Shown: positions 43,405-51,879 of the stretch, piece after piece
How the letters are laid out: each line of letters opens with the position of its first letter
Position numbering within the stretch: the first letter of the stretch is position 1
Source: Terribacillus halophilus
Lineage (GTDB): Bacteria > Bacillota > Bacilli > Bacillales > Amphibacillaceae
Assembly (NCBI RefSeq): GCF_900162685.1
Contig: NZ_LT727828.1
Coordinates: forward strand, 832,824-896,823
Reading direction: 5' to 3'
Length of the DNA stretch: 64,000 bases
The notes under the pieces: generated by a model
Told to the model about the DNA's origin: nothing
Seen by the model: the letters and a program-made list of their open reading frames with translations, nothing else
The model's database searches: none
Made by a program: the position numbers and the translations under genes

Positions 43405-43980
43405 ATGAATATCACTTCTTTTCTCATTTACTGCTTTATTGTCACCTTTACGCCAGGGCCTACTAATATTGTTATTCTATCGATTGTTCATCGACTCGGG
43501 GCGAAAAGAGCTATGCAGTATACATACGGAGCCACTATTGCTTTTGGTTTGTTATTATGTATATCGGCTGTGTTGAATGCATTGCTTGTAACGGTCTTGC
43601 CGAGAGTATTATTATTCATGCAAGCAATCGGCAGCTTGTATATGATTTTTCTAGCCTATCAAATTTATAAATCAAATGCTTCTAAAACTTCTGAACATCA
43701 GAACAGCAGCTTTCTATCAGGCTTTCTTATGCAATTTCTGAATCCTAAAGTAATTCTTTTCACGATGACAGTAATTCCGTCCTTCGTTATGCAAGCATAC
43801 AAGGAAAGCTCCGTCATACTGTTATATGTCGTGGTGATCACAACCATTGGATTCTGCGCATTTGCTGCTTGGGTACTTTTCGGAACGGTGTTTAAAAGAT
43901 TCTTGCAAAAGCATACAAGAATAGTGAATATTGTATTAGCAGTATTTCTGCTATATGCGACTTGTATGATGTGGGTTTAG
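43405..43980 (+). CDS. LysE/RhtB-family amino-acid exporter
   Basis: 191 residues from ATG 43405 (AAAGGAGAG upstream). Six membrane segments; the signature ITSFLIYCFIVTFTPGPTNIVILS at the N-terminus and FLMQFLNPKVILFTMTVIPSFV in the middle are typical. Exports an amino acid or related metabolite by proton exchange; substrate unknown. It is followed after 21 bases by an AraC-type regulator, probably its own. Confidence 0.87.
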   Translation: MNITSFLIYCFIVTFTPGPTNIVILSIVHRLGAKRAMQYTYGATIAFGLLLCISAVLNALLVTVLPRVLLFMQAIGSLYMIFLAYQIYKSNASKTSEHQNSSFLSGFLMQFLNPKVILFTMTVIPSFVMQAYKESSVILLYVVVITTIGFCAFAAWVLFGTVFKRFLQKHTRIVNIVLAVFLLYATCMMWV

Positions 43981-44001
43981 CCAAAATTCAGAGGTGAAGA
44001 A

Positions 44002-44781
44002 ATGGAAAAGTTCATCTATAGAAAGTCAGCAGGTGTCACAGCTTTGTCAGTAAGTATGAAAGATTTCACATATAAGAAACATGCGCACAGAGAGTACGCA
44101 TTAGGAGTTACGCTAAGAGGTATTCAACAATATAACTTGGACGGTCATAACCAATTATCCTACCCAAATGGTGTGATGCTTTTTAATCCGGAACAGCCAC
44201 ATGACGGAATGGCTTATGATGACGACGGTCTTGACTATGTCATGCTGTATATAGAGCCGGAGTTAATGTTAGAAATGACAGAGCAAAAAGAAGTTTTCTT
44301 ATTTTCCAACCCGATTGTTTACAATGGAGAGCTGGAGCGAAAGATTGTTAATTTGTCGACCGCAGTGTTAAACCAAAGAGATGAAGCACTTTGCTACGAA
44401 CTGCTTGTCTCTCTGATAGATAGTCTTACCTTAATCGAAATGAAAACAAGTTACCGAAAAGCCGATCCCTTCGTTTCAAAAGCTAAGGAGATGATGCACG
44501 CTAGCTTACATAGCGTTCTAAAGCTTGATGAGATATGTAAGGAACTTCAGCTTTCCAAATTCAAGTTTATTAGATTATTCAAACAACATACTGGTATTTC
44601 TCCTTATCAATACTTTTTAAATGGAAAGGTAGAGCTAGCTAAACACATTCTTGAGAAAAGTCGTGATGTCTATATGGCTGTGGCTGCATGCGGATTTGTT
44701 GATTTAGCTCATATGAATAGACATTTTAAGCACAGCTATGGAATAACTGCATACGAATATATGCAATTTTTTAAGTGGTGA
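44002..44781 (+). CDS. AraC-family transcriptional regulator
   Basis: 259 residues, GAGGTGAAGAA upstream. N-terminal cupin-like effector domain (~1-150: FTYKKHAHREYALGVTLRGIQQYNLDGHNQLSYPNGVMLFNPEQPHDGM) and two C-terminal helix-turn-helix units (LHSVLKLDEICKELQLSKFKFIRLFKQHTGISPYQYFLNGKVELAKHIL; AVAACGFVDLAHMNRHFKHSYGITAYEYMQ). This layout matches regulators linked to LysE exporters, which respond to the exported amino acid. Same operon as the exporter. Confidence 0.87.
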   Translation: MEKFIYRKSAGVTALSVSMKDFTYKKHAHREYALGVTLRGIQQYNLDGHNQLSYPNGVMLFNPEQPHDGMAYDDDGLDYVMLYIEPELMLEMTEQKEVFLFSNPIVYNGELERKIVNLSTAVLNQRDEALCYELLVSLIDSLTLIEMKTSYRKADPFVSKAKEMMHASLHSVLKLDEICKELQLSKFKFIRLFKQHTGISPYQYFLNGKVELAKHILEKSRDVYMAVAACGFVDLAHMNRHFKHSYGITAYEYMQFFKW

Positions 44782-44784
44782 TGA

Positions 44785-45312
44785 TTATTTTAGACGTGCG
44801 CGCACAGTCTGCAGCATCTCCTTTTGTATGAATGTTTCTCTTAAAGTCAGTACGATACGCCCTTCAACTGAGGGCTTGTCTAGAATTTCATTGTCATAAG
44901 TCAGATGTATCGTAAGTTCATCCTTATCTGTTAACAGGAAAAAGGTGTATAAAGAAGTTTGTTCTTGATCACCGATAAAACGTTCAACGGCCATTTGACC
45001 AGCCATGTTTCCCCACCATGATTGGAAAGTTTCTAAGCAGCTAGTAAAGCTTTCATCATCTTTAAAGAGTGCTTGAAAATCTTTTTTATGGTTCTTCATG
45101 TGAATAGAAGGATTAGGTGACAATAATGTTTCGTTCCATAGCTGTTTTAGCATGGGCTTCAGCAATTTTGGTTCTTGTACTTCCCATGGATTATTTGGGA
45201 TGCTTGGAAATACGTGTGCATCCTGCTTGGCGTAATTATGAACAAATTGCAGGAAATTGAGGGTGTCAGGTGCATCTGTATATAAAATACGATCTTTCTT
45301 CCTTTTCATCAT
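44785..45312 (-). CDS. Hypothetical protein (175 residues)
   Basis: ATG with GGAGG 4 bases upstream, or the next ATG (45309) with better spacing. Soluble, without signal or membrane segment. Visible patterns are DAPDTLNFLQFVHNYAKQDAHVFPSIPNNPW, a Trp-rich LETFQSWWGNMAGQMAVERFIG, and a beta-rich C-terminal half (LYTFFLLTDKDELTIHLTYDNE, VEGRIVLTLRETFIQKEML). I do not recognise the family. Convergent with the AraC gene, stops only 3 bases apart. Confidence 0.6.
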   Translation of the reverse strand: MMKRKKDRILYTDAPDTLNFLQFVHNYAKQDAHVFPSIPNNPWEVQEPKLLKPMLKQLWNETLLSPNPSIHMKNHKKDFQALFKDDESFTSCLETFQSWWGNMAGQMAVERFIGDQEQTSLYTFFLLTDKDELTIHLTYDNEILDKPSVEGRIVLTLRETFIQKEMLQTVRARLK

Positions 45313-45330
45313 CTTACCTCCATATAAAGG

Positions 45331-45361
45331 AAAAGCCTGCAGTCAAGTGCTGCAGGCTTTT
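45331..45361 (-). terminator. Terminator of the RND efflux gene
   Basis: AAAAGCCTGCAG (45331-45342) and CTGCAGGCTTTT (45350-45361) pair perfectly; on the minus strand the stem runs into CTTTTCCTTT. Confidence 0.75.
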
Positions 45362-45372
45362 CTGTTTATTTA

Positions 45373-48300
45373 TTATTTATCTCTTTTTGCTGCTTTTTTT
45401 GCCTGTTTTCTTTCCTTGCGGCGCTGTCTTTCTGCTTTATGATGCTCTTGCAGGCTGAAGCGTGTTGTCATTTCGTACACGATTGGCACGATAACAAGTG
45501 TTAGCAAGGTAGAACTGATGAGACCGCCGATAACGGTAATACCTAGTCCTTTGGAAATAAGTACCGATCCGCCGCCTTCAAATCCGAAGGCAAGTGGTGC
45601 AAGGGCACCGATAGTTGCGATGGCTGTCATCAGGATTGGGCGAAGACGTGTCACTCCGGCTTCGAGAATTGCTTCCCGAGTTGTGACGCCTTCTTTTTCC
45701 TTATGAATAATTCGGTCAACGAGCACGATAGCGTTTGTAACAACGATACCGATCAGCATCAGTACTCCGATTAGAGAAGATACGCTGATTGTTTCACCGC
45801 CGATAAGCAATCCTACTAATGCTCCAATAACCGTAAACGGCAGGGAGAATAGGATAGCAAATGGTGCAAGTGCTCCGCCGAAGGTCAGCACAAGGACAAA
45901 GTACACAATCGCAATGGCTGCTAGAATAGCAAGGCCAAGCTGTGTGAACGATTCAGTGATTTGTTCGGAAGTTCCGCCTTGATCAATGCTTACACCATCT
46001 GGCAGTTCCAGTTCATCAATGTCTGCTTGCAGCGCTGCAGTAGCGGATGCAACATCGCTGCTCTTAATATCGGCAGATACAGTACCATAAAGTTTTTCAT
46101 CACGGCGCTGCAATGTATTTGGAGACTGGCCGTCTTCGATTTCTGCAATCTCGTTCAAAGCAACTTCAGTTCCTAGGGAAGTCTGGATGGTTGTATTCTC
46201 CAGGTCTTCTCTATTTTCAAACGATTCATTTGCTACTTGGACGTAAACATCCAATGATTCGCCATCTTCGTTTTGAATTGTTGCAAGTGATGGCTGACTG
46301 CCAATATTGGTAAGCTGGCCGGTAACTTGAGCTGCTGTCAGACCAAGTGCTGCCAGTTCTTCCTGATTGGCTACAATAGTATATTTATCATATTGTTCGG
46401 AAGCGTCCGAGTCGATATTCGTTAAGTCGTCATTGTTCTCCATGACGTCCATGATCTGCTGCGATGCAGTTTGGATATCTTCGACACTATCACCATACAC
46501 GTAGTACTGCGCACTGCTGCCGCCAGTACCTGTCATGTCGATTGATCCCCACTCGCCCTGATCCGTCATTCCTTGCAGCTCTTCAACAACCGCCTCTGTC
46601 TCTGCTTGGATATCCTCGAAGTCATCTTCATAACCCAAGTAGAAGAGTGCGGAGTCACCAGCTGACAATGCCATTGGATTACCGCCGCTGCTGATTGTAT
46701 ACTGCAGTGTTTCTACTCCTTCGCGATCAAGCAGCATTTCTTCTGCATCTTCTGTAATTGCCTGAATGTCCTCACGAGTTTGACCAGGTTCTGGAGAATA
46801 CGATGCGACAACCATCTTCTCACCTGAACTTGGAATAAAGCTGACACCAATGGCAGGGACTAAGAACAAGCTTCCGACTAGTAAAACAATCGCGATGGCG
46901 AAAGTAATAATTTTGTGTGTTAACGTCCAGTTGAGGACTCGCTTGTAGAAGTTCGCCAGTTTACTAGGTTTTTCTTCTTTATGTTTATACGTATTTGCTT
47001 CTTCAGCTGTAGTGCCGCGATCCAATCGCTTACGGAACAGCGTATGAGCGACCATTGGGACAACGGTTATAGCAACGAGTAAGGATGCCAATAGAGAAAA
47101 TACAACTGCCAATGCAAACGGCAGGAACAATTCTCCGATTTGTCCTTCTACCAATCCAAGCGGCAGGAATACGGCTACTGTAACAACAGTAGAGGAAAGA
47201 ATCGGGATGAACATCTCGCGTGTTGCATCAATAATTAATTCCTTTCCGCGCAGTTTTTCATCTGCTAAGGACATACGTCGGTAAATATTCTCCACTACAA
47301 CAATGGAGTCATCAATTACCCGTCCAATCGCCACCGTAATGGCACCTAATGTCATGATATTCAAGCTGATGTCCATTGCATAGAGGAAGATTAATCCGAT
47401 TAAAATCGATAAAGGAATCGAAATAACGGAAATAATCGTAGAACGGATATTTCGCAAGAACAAGAGAATGATAATGACGGCAAAGATAGCTCCAAAGAGG
47501 GCTTTGTTTACCATCGTATGGACGGAATCCTCAATCGGTTTTCCTTGGTCCATCGTTGATACGATGTTCATACCATCATGATCTTCTTCAAATTGCTTCA
47601 TTTGATCTTTTACAGCATTTACAACTTCTACTGTATTTGCGTTAGGATCTTTTGTAATATCAATCCCGATGGAATCTTCTCCGTTAGTACGGGAAATGGA
47701 TTCAACTTCGCCAACTACTTCCACTTCTGCAATGTCTTGCAGCTGAACAGTTGGAAGCTCAGTCGGTGCTTGTGCAGCTTGTGCCGCTGCTTGCCCGCCT
47801 TGTGCACCTGCTGCTTGCTGTGCGCTTGCCGCGCCAGTTAACGGGATTTCTAGATTACGCAAGTCATCAAGATTAATAATGTTTCCATCAACAGCGACGT
47901 TCTTTTCACTGTCTCCAAATTGGTAGAGTCCAAGCGGATAAGAGTCGCTGCTGTTTTGAATGATCTGACCGACTGTATCCTGTGTCAAACCGTTCTCAGC
48001 TAGTGCATCTTCATCGTACGTAATCTGTACTTCCTGAACCTGCTGTCCGGAAATACCTACAGAACCGACGCCTTCAATGCCTTCTAGTGCAGGCTGTAAG
48101 TCTCTTTCAACTGTTTGTGTCAATTCTTCAATGCTTTGATTGCTGTTTGAAGCACTTAACGTAATAATTGGGAAAGCGTCGAAGCTCATTTGTGATGCTG
48201 CTGGTTCTTCTGCATCATCTGGAAGCTGCACTTTTTCCAGTGCGTCCTTAAGTTCTGTTTCTGCTTCATCCAAGTCTTTCGAGTACGCGTACTCTAATTG

Positions 48301-48576
48301 AATAGTGGAAGCGTTTTGCATGGATGTGGAGCTTAAGTTCTCTACACCATCCAAGCTTTGTACCGCCTGTTCAAGCGGCTCTGTTACATTTTCCAATACT
48401 TCTTCTGGCGGTGCGCCAGGATATGTAGTGGTTACAGAAAGTACCGGAACACTGATATCAGGCAGTGTTTCCAATTTCATATTTGTGCCGGCATAGATTC
48501 CCGTCACGACAACCATAATGGTCAGCAACCATACGGCAACTTTGTTTTTTAACGAAAAGTTGATAAACTTTCTCAC
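45373..48576 (-). CDS. RND-superfamily efflux pump, AcrB/SwrC-like
   Basis: 1067 residues from GTG 48576 (AGAGGAG upstream). Two-fold repeat of six membrane segments with large external loops. Typical sequence: NKVAVWLLTIMVVVTGIYAG, LETLPDISVPVLSVTTTYPGAPPEEVLENVTEPLEQA, VAIGRVIDDSIVVVENIYRR (proton-relay Asp residues in TM4), FLPLGLVEGQIGELFLPFALAVVFSLLASLLVAITVVPM and, in the second half, LIGVLMLIGIVVTNAIVLVDRI. An AAQQAAGAQGGQAAAQAAQAP insert near residue 245 is low-complexity. Similar in length to B. subtilis SwrC (YerP), which exports surfactin and other amphiphiles. No membrane-fusion partner is adjacent. It is divergent from a TetR gene that shares its operator, so likely drug- or lipid-inducible. 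Confidence 0.9.
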   Translation of the reverse strand: MRKFINFSLKNKVAVWLLTIMVVVTGIYAGTNMKLETLPDISVPVLSVTTTYPGAPPEEVLENVTEPLEQAVQSLDGVENLSSTSMQNASTIQLEYAYSKDLDEAETELKDALEKVQLPDDAEEPAASQMSFDAFPIITLSASNSNQSIEELTQTVERDLQPALEGIEGVGSVGISGQQVQEVQITYDEDALAENGLTQDTVGQIIQNSSDSYPLGLYQFGDSEKNVAVDGNIINLDDLRNLEIPLTGAASAQQAAGAQGGQAAAQAAQAPTELPTVQLQDIAEVEVVGEVESISRTNGEDSIGIDITKDPNANTVEVVNAVKDQMKQFEEDHDGMNIVSTMDQGKPIEDSVHTMVNKALFGAIFAVIIILLFLRNIRSTIISVISIPLSILIGLIFLYAMDISLNIMTLGAITVAIGRVIDDSIVVVENIYRRMSLADEKLRGKELIIDATREMFIPILSSTVVTVAVFLPLGLVEGQIGELFLPFALAVVFSLLASLLVAITVVPMVAHTLFRKRLDRGTTAEEANTYKHKEEKPSKLANFYKRVLNWTLTHKIITFAIAIVLLVGSLFLVPAIGVSFIPSSGEKMVVASYSPEPGQTREDIQAITEDAEEMLLDREGVETLQYTISSGGNPMALSAGDSALFYLGYEDDFEDIQAETEAVVEELQGMTDQGEWGSIDMTGTGGSSAQYYVYGDSVEDIQTASQQIMDVMENNDDLTNIDSDASEQYDKYTIVANQEELAALGLTAAQVTGQLTNIGSQPSLATIQNEDGESLDVYVQVANESFENREDLENTTIQTSLGTEVALNEIAEIEDGQSPNTLQRRDEKLYGTVSADIKSSDVASATAALQADIDELELPDGVSIDQGGTSEQITESFTQLGLAILAAIAIVYFVLVLTFGGALAPFAILFSLPFTVIGALVGLLIGGETISVSSLIGVLMLIGIVVTNAIVLVDRIIHKEKEGVTTREAILEAGVTRLRPILMTAIATIGALAPLAFGFEGGGSVLISKGLGITVIGGLISSTLLTLVIVPIVYEMTTRFSLQEHHKAERQRRKERKQAKKAAKRDK

Positions 48577-48600
48577 GGTCCAGCTCCTCTATTCCCTATT

Positions 48601-48614
48601 TGACCGACTGGTCA
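48601..48614. promoter_or_regulatory. TetR-type operator before the efflux gene
   Basis: TGACCGACTGGTCA, a near-perfect palindrome 24 bases upstream of the efflux start. It differs by one base from the site at 48747. Confidence 0.65.
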
Positions 48615-48746
48615 TTCTTCCTCTATACTATAGTAGTATCACCCAGTTAATGCAACAATTATAACAGGGTTATTGGAAAGATTAATAGCTGATTTCATGT
48701 AATTATCATAGAATTAACGAAATGTTTATGAACTTTTAATACATTA

Positions 48747-48760
48747 TGACCGACCGGTCA
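48747..48760. promoter_or_regulatory. TetR-type operator before the tetR gene
   Basis: TGACCGACCGGTCA, a palindrome 18 bases upstream of the repressor start. The pair at 48601 and 48747 flanks the divergent promoters, implying joint autoregulation. Confidence 0.7.
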
Positions 48761-48778
48761 GTCGAAAGGGACGGCAAT

Positions 48779-49660
48779 ATGCAGGAGAAAAAATTAATCA
48801 TCATCGAGCGTGCAACCGAGATTATTGCCAAGAAAGGGTATCATGCTGCCAGTATTCAAGAAATTGCAGAGGCAAGCAAACTTTCAAAAGGCGCTTTTTA
48901 TTCTTACTTTAAATCAAAGGATGAATTGCTGGCAGAGATTGTACGGTATCATTTTCGTTTAATTTCCGAGGAAATTGAAAAAGTTGATGAGCAAGTCATG
49001 CACAATAGCCGTGATAAAGCAAAATTGAAGCTGGCGACAATTATGCGAGAAATGGTTAAACGGGGAAATTTTATTGTCATGCAGCGGCATGAAATTGATT
49101 CGGATATAGGAAAAGAAATGGAGCTGTTTTTCCTTGAAGTGAGGGAAACAGGCAGACGGAAGACAGAATTAGATTTATTGGATGTTTATGGAGATGCAAG
49201 TAAGCCGTATTTAAAGGATTTGCGCATTCTTTTGGAAGGCATGCTCTATCAGTTTATTGGCGATATGCTGCTTTACGGACTGCTGCTTGATTTGGATCGG
49301 ACGGCAGCGTACATCCTGGAACGGATGGATGATATGGTGGCTGGTTTGCTGAAGCGGAAGACAGAACCGCTAGTGACGGAAGATACACCTGTTGCATCGT
49401 CTGTTTTTGAGAACGAGTTAAGAGATAAAGAAGTCATGCAAGTGCTGCACCGGATGCAAGCTGTCATCTTGAAGCTCGATTCGGCACACATTGAAATGGA
49501 AGAACTGCAAGGAGTAGTGGAGCTAATTCAAGAAGAGATGCGAGGAAAGGAACCCAAAAAGCTGCTTATCCAAGGGTTACTCGCCAATTTTAAAGGAATT
49601 AGTGAATTAGAAAGCTTGCGTACTGAATTAGCGCAATTACTGGAAATAAAAGTATTGTAG
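48779..49660 (+). CDS. TetR-family repressor of the RND pump
   Basis: 293 residues from ATG 48779 (AAAGGG upstream); an ATG at 48746 overlaps the operator and lacks an RBS. N-terminal helix-turn-helix: IIERATEIIAKKGYHAASIQEIAEASKLSKGAFYSYFKSKDELLAEIV. The C-terminal ~240 residues are a helical ligand domain, longer than usual for TetR, with a final ~90-residue extension (LHRMQAVILKLDSAHIEMEELQGVVELIQEEM) that could be a second coiled-coil dimerisation segment. B. subtilis YerO, next to yerP/swrC, is the closest precedent I can name. A hairpin terminator follows. Confidence 0.85.
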   Translation: MQEKKLIIIERATEIIAKKGYHAASIQEIAEASKLSKGAFYSYFKSKDELLAEIVRYHFRLISEEIEKVDEQVMHNSRDKAKLKLATIMREMVKRGNFIVMQRHEIDSDIGKEMELFFLEVRETGRRKTELDLLDVYGDASKPYLKDLRILLEGMLYQFIGDMLLYGLLLDLDRTAAYILERMDDMVAGLLKRKTEPLVTEDTPVASSVFENELRDKEVMQVLHRMQAVILKLDSAHIEMEELQGVVELIQEEMRGKEPKKLLIQGLLANFKGISELESLRTELAQLLEIKVL

Positions 49661-49663
49661 GAG

Positions 49664-49697
49664 AAAACCGGCTGCAGAATTGCATGCTGGTTTTTTA
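49664..49697 (+). terminator. Terminator after the tetR gene
   Basis: AAAACCGGC (49664-49672) pairs with GCTGGTTTT (49686-49694) with one G-T, and the T run continues. Confidence 0.65.
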
Positions 49698-49706
49698 ATT
49701 TAAATA

Positions 49707-49766
49707 CGTTTCCGTTGCGAAACGGCAAAAGACTAGCAGGAAATGTAAACGCTTTCATCGTATAGT
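49707..49766 (+). promoter_or_regulatory. Activator inverted repeat, cre box and -10 of the licBCA-type operon
   Basis: CGTTTC (49707-49712) and GAAACG (49719-49724) form a 6-6-6 inverted repeat. TGTAAACGCTTTCA (49744-49757) is a perfect cre box, and TATAGT (49761) is a -10 without a good -35, as expected for an activator-dependent promoter. The repeat sits where LicR would bind. Confidence 0.6.
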
Positions 49767-49796
49767 AAAAGCAAGAACAAAAAGGGGGATAACGAA

Positions 49797-50108
49797 ATGA
49801 ATATCTTACTTGTTTGCGCCGCTGGCATGTCTACTAGTCTGCTTGTCTCTAAAATGCAGAAAGCTGCAGAAGCTGAAGCAAAGGGTTATCAAATTCAAGC
49901 TGTATCCGCTGATCAGGCGAAAAAACATATTGAACAAGCAGATGTACTGCTGCTTGGACCGCAAATTCGCTATATGCTGCCACAAATGAAAAAGGTAGGC
50001 GCAGAGCGTGGGATTCCAGTGGAAGTAATCAACAGTGTGGATTATGGAACTGGTAATGGAAAAAATGTGCTGCATCATGCTGAATCGCTCGTTGCGAAGA
50101 AGGGGTGA
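49797..50108 (+). CDS. licB: PTS oligo-beta-glucoside EIIB
   Basis: 103 residues, AAAGGGGGAT upstream. [24 protein letters not shown] with the phospho-Cys near residue 7; otherwise like the EIIB at 24.7 kb but divergent. Its gene order (B-C-A followed by a PRD regulator) matches the lichenan operon of Bacillus rather than the cellobiose-type operon upstream, hence the symbol. Confidence 0.85.
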   Translation: MNILLVCAAGMSTSLLVSKMQKAAEAEAKGYQIQAVSADQAKKHIEQADVLLLGPQIRYMLPQMKKVGAERGIPVEVINSVDYGTGNGKNVLHHAESLVAKKG

Positions 50109-50113
50109 AGAGC

Positions 50114-51448
50114 ATGAGCAAATTCAATGACTTTCTTGAAATGAAAGTGATGCCGTTTGCTGGCCGACTGGCTGCACAGCGGCATCTCGTGGCACTGCGG
50201 GATGGTATTATCCTGACAATGCCATTGATTATCGTCGGCTCCTTATTCCTTATTCTCGGAAACCTGCCAATACCGGGGTATGCCGATTTTATGGCGAATA
50301 TTTTCGGTGAGTCGTGGAACACGAAGCTGCAGTACCCGGTAAATGTCACGTTTGATGTGATGGCGATTTTTGCTTGTTTTGGTATCGCGTACAGATTGGC
50401 GCAAGCTTATGAATCAGATGGTGTAGATCCCTTATCTTCAGGTGCCATCGCTTTGGCGGCCTTCTTGCTGGCAACACCATTCAGCCCGTTTGAAGTAGAA
50501 GGTGCTGCAGCTAATTTCGTGCCAGTTTCCTTACTCGGAAGCGGCGGTTTGTTTGTCGGAATGCTTGTAGCTATGCTTGCTACAGAAGTATATCGTTTCA
50601 TTGTGAAACGGAATATCGTTATCCGGATGCCAGACGGTGTGCCGCCAGCGGTATCTCGGTCATTCATAGCACTTATTCCTGGTTTTGCTGTTATCATCCT
50701 TGTTTGGCTTATTCGATTAGCTGTCGAAGCAACGCCATTTGGTGATATTCATAATTTGATTTCGACAGTTATAGGCTCGCCGCTAACGCTCGTTGGTACT
50801 TCTTTAATCGGCAGTATCATTGCAGAACTAATGGTCGTTTTACTATGGGTTTGCGGACTTCATGGTGCCAACATTGTTGGCGGAATCATGTCTCCAATTT
50901 GGCTGAAAGCAACTGCTGAAAACGCAACTGCTTTTGCAGCTGGCCAGGAGCTGCCGCATATTTTCACCGCGCAGTTCTTTGAAGTATTTATTAATGTTGG
51001 TGGTTCTGGTGCCACGTTAGGCTTGGTGCTGATGATGGTCTGGCGAGCGAAGCTGCAGCAAAATAAACAGCTTAGTAAGCTAGCAACTGGTCCAGCGTTA
51101 TTTAATATCAACGAGCCGATTATCTTCGGTTTACCAATCGTATTGAATCCATTAATGATTATTCCATTTGTCACGATTCCGATTTTAATGGTTATTACAA
51201 CCTATGTCGGGATGAGTTTAGGATTAGTGGCAAAACCTGCTGGTATCGTAGTTCCTTGGACAATGCCGCCGATCATCTCCGGTTACTTGGCAACCGGCGG
51301 GAAACTCTCTGGCGCTGTGATGCAGCTGATCAATTTAGCAATGGCAATGGCGATCTATTATCCTTTCTTCCGCATATTAGAGAAAAACCAGCAGAAAGAA
51401 GAGGAAGCGAGACAACGTGAACTGGCTGCAACGAAAACAGACGAATAA
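50114..51448 (+). CDS. licC: PTS oligo-beta-glucoside EIIC permease
   Basis: 444 residues from ATG 50114 (AAGGGG eight bases upstream). Ten-segment EIIC: RHLVALRDGIILTMPLIIVGSLFLILGNLP, VIRMPDGVPPAVSRSF, WVCGLHGANIVGGIMSPIW, ALFNINEPIIFGLPIVLNPLM, AKPAGIVVPWTMPPIISGYLATGGKLSGAVMQL. Imports beta-1,3/1,4 glucan oligomers or cellobiose in the licheninase system by family precedent. Confidence 0.87.
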   Translation: MSKFNDFLEMKVMPFAGRLAAQRHLVALRDGIILTMPLIIVGSLFLILGNLPIPGYADFMANIFGESWNTKLQYPVNVTFDVMAIFACFGIAYRLAQAYESDGVDPLSSGAIALAAFLLATPFSPFEVEGAAANFVPVSLLGSGGLFVGMLVAMLATEVYRFIVKRNIVIRMPDGVPPAVSRSFIALIPGFAVIILVWLIRLAVEATPFGDIHNLISTVIGSPLTLVGTSLIGSIIAELMVVLLWVCGLHGANIVGGIMSPIWLKATAENATAFAAGQELPHIFTAQFFEVFINVGGSGATLGLVLMMVWRAKLQQNKQLSKLATGPALFNINEPIIFGLPIVLNPLMIIPFVTIPILMVITTYVGMSLGLVAKPAGIVVPWTMPPIISGYLATGGKLSGAVMQLINLAMAMAIYYPFFRILEKNQQKEEEARQRELAATKTDE

Positions 51449-51479
51449 GAAATTCATTTAGCATCCAAAGGAGGCAGCG

Positions 51480-51812
51480 ATGAATATAGAGGAGAAAGCA
51501 TTTCAGTTAATACTGCATGGCGGCGATGGCCGCAGTTACGCAATGGAAGCTATGACACTTGCAAGGCAGCAGAAGTTTGAAGAAGCGAAGCAAAAAATCC
51601 AGTTAAGCAAAGAGGCTATTAATGAGGCACATCATATTCAAACAGAACTTATCACAGCAGAAGCAGGCGGACAGCAATCACAGTTAAGTCTTTTGATGGT
51701 GCATGCGCAGGATCATCTGATGAATGCCATGACGGTCAGAGAAATGGCAGAAGAAATCATTTATCTGCATGATGCATTAGCAAAACAAGCTGCAGCTCGC
51801 GATTCGGTCTGA
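51480..51812 (+). CDS. licA: PTS oligo-beta-glucoside EIIA
   Basis: 110 residues, AAAGGAGG upstream. EKAFQLILHGGDGRSYAMEAMTLARQQKFEEA and LSLLMVHAQDHLMNAMTVREM with the phospho-His in VHAQDH. Completes the IIB-IIC-IIA set. A terminator lies in the 67-base gap before licR. No 6-phospho-beta-glucosidase (licH) is encoded here. Confidence 0.87.
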   Translation: MNIEEKAFQLILHGGDGRSYAMEAMTLARQQKFEEAKQKIQLSKEAINEAHHIQTELITAEAGGQQSQLSLLMVHAQDHLMNAMTVREMAEEIIYLHDALAKQAAARDSV

Positions 51813-51821
51813 GGAATTTTT

Positions 51822-51848
51822 AAGGGCGGTCAACAGATCGCCTTTTTT
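51822..51848 (+). terminator. Terminator after licA
   Basis: AAGGGCGGTC (51822-51831) pairs with GATCGCCTTTT over AACA, with two G-T pairs, then T run. Confidence 0.6.
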
Positions 51849-51879
51849 GCATAGCATAGGGATATGGAGGTGTGGCTTT

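Noticed and set aside
48746-48748. ATG 48746 as start of the tetR gene
   Set aside because: It overlaps the operator and has no RBS; ATG 48779 has AAAGGG.
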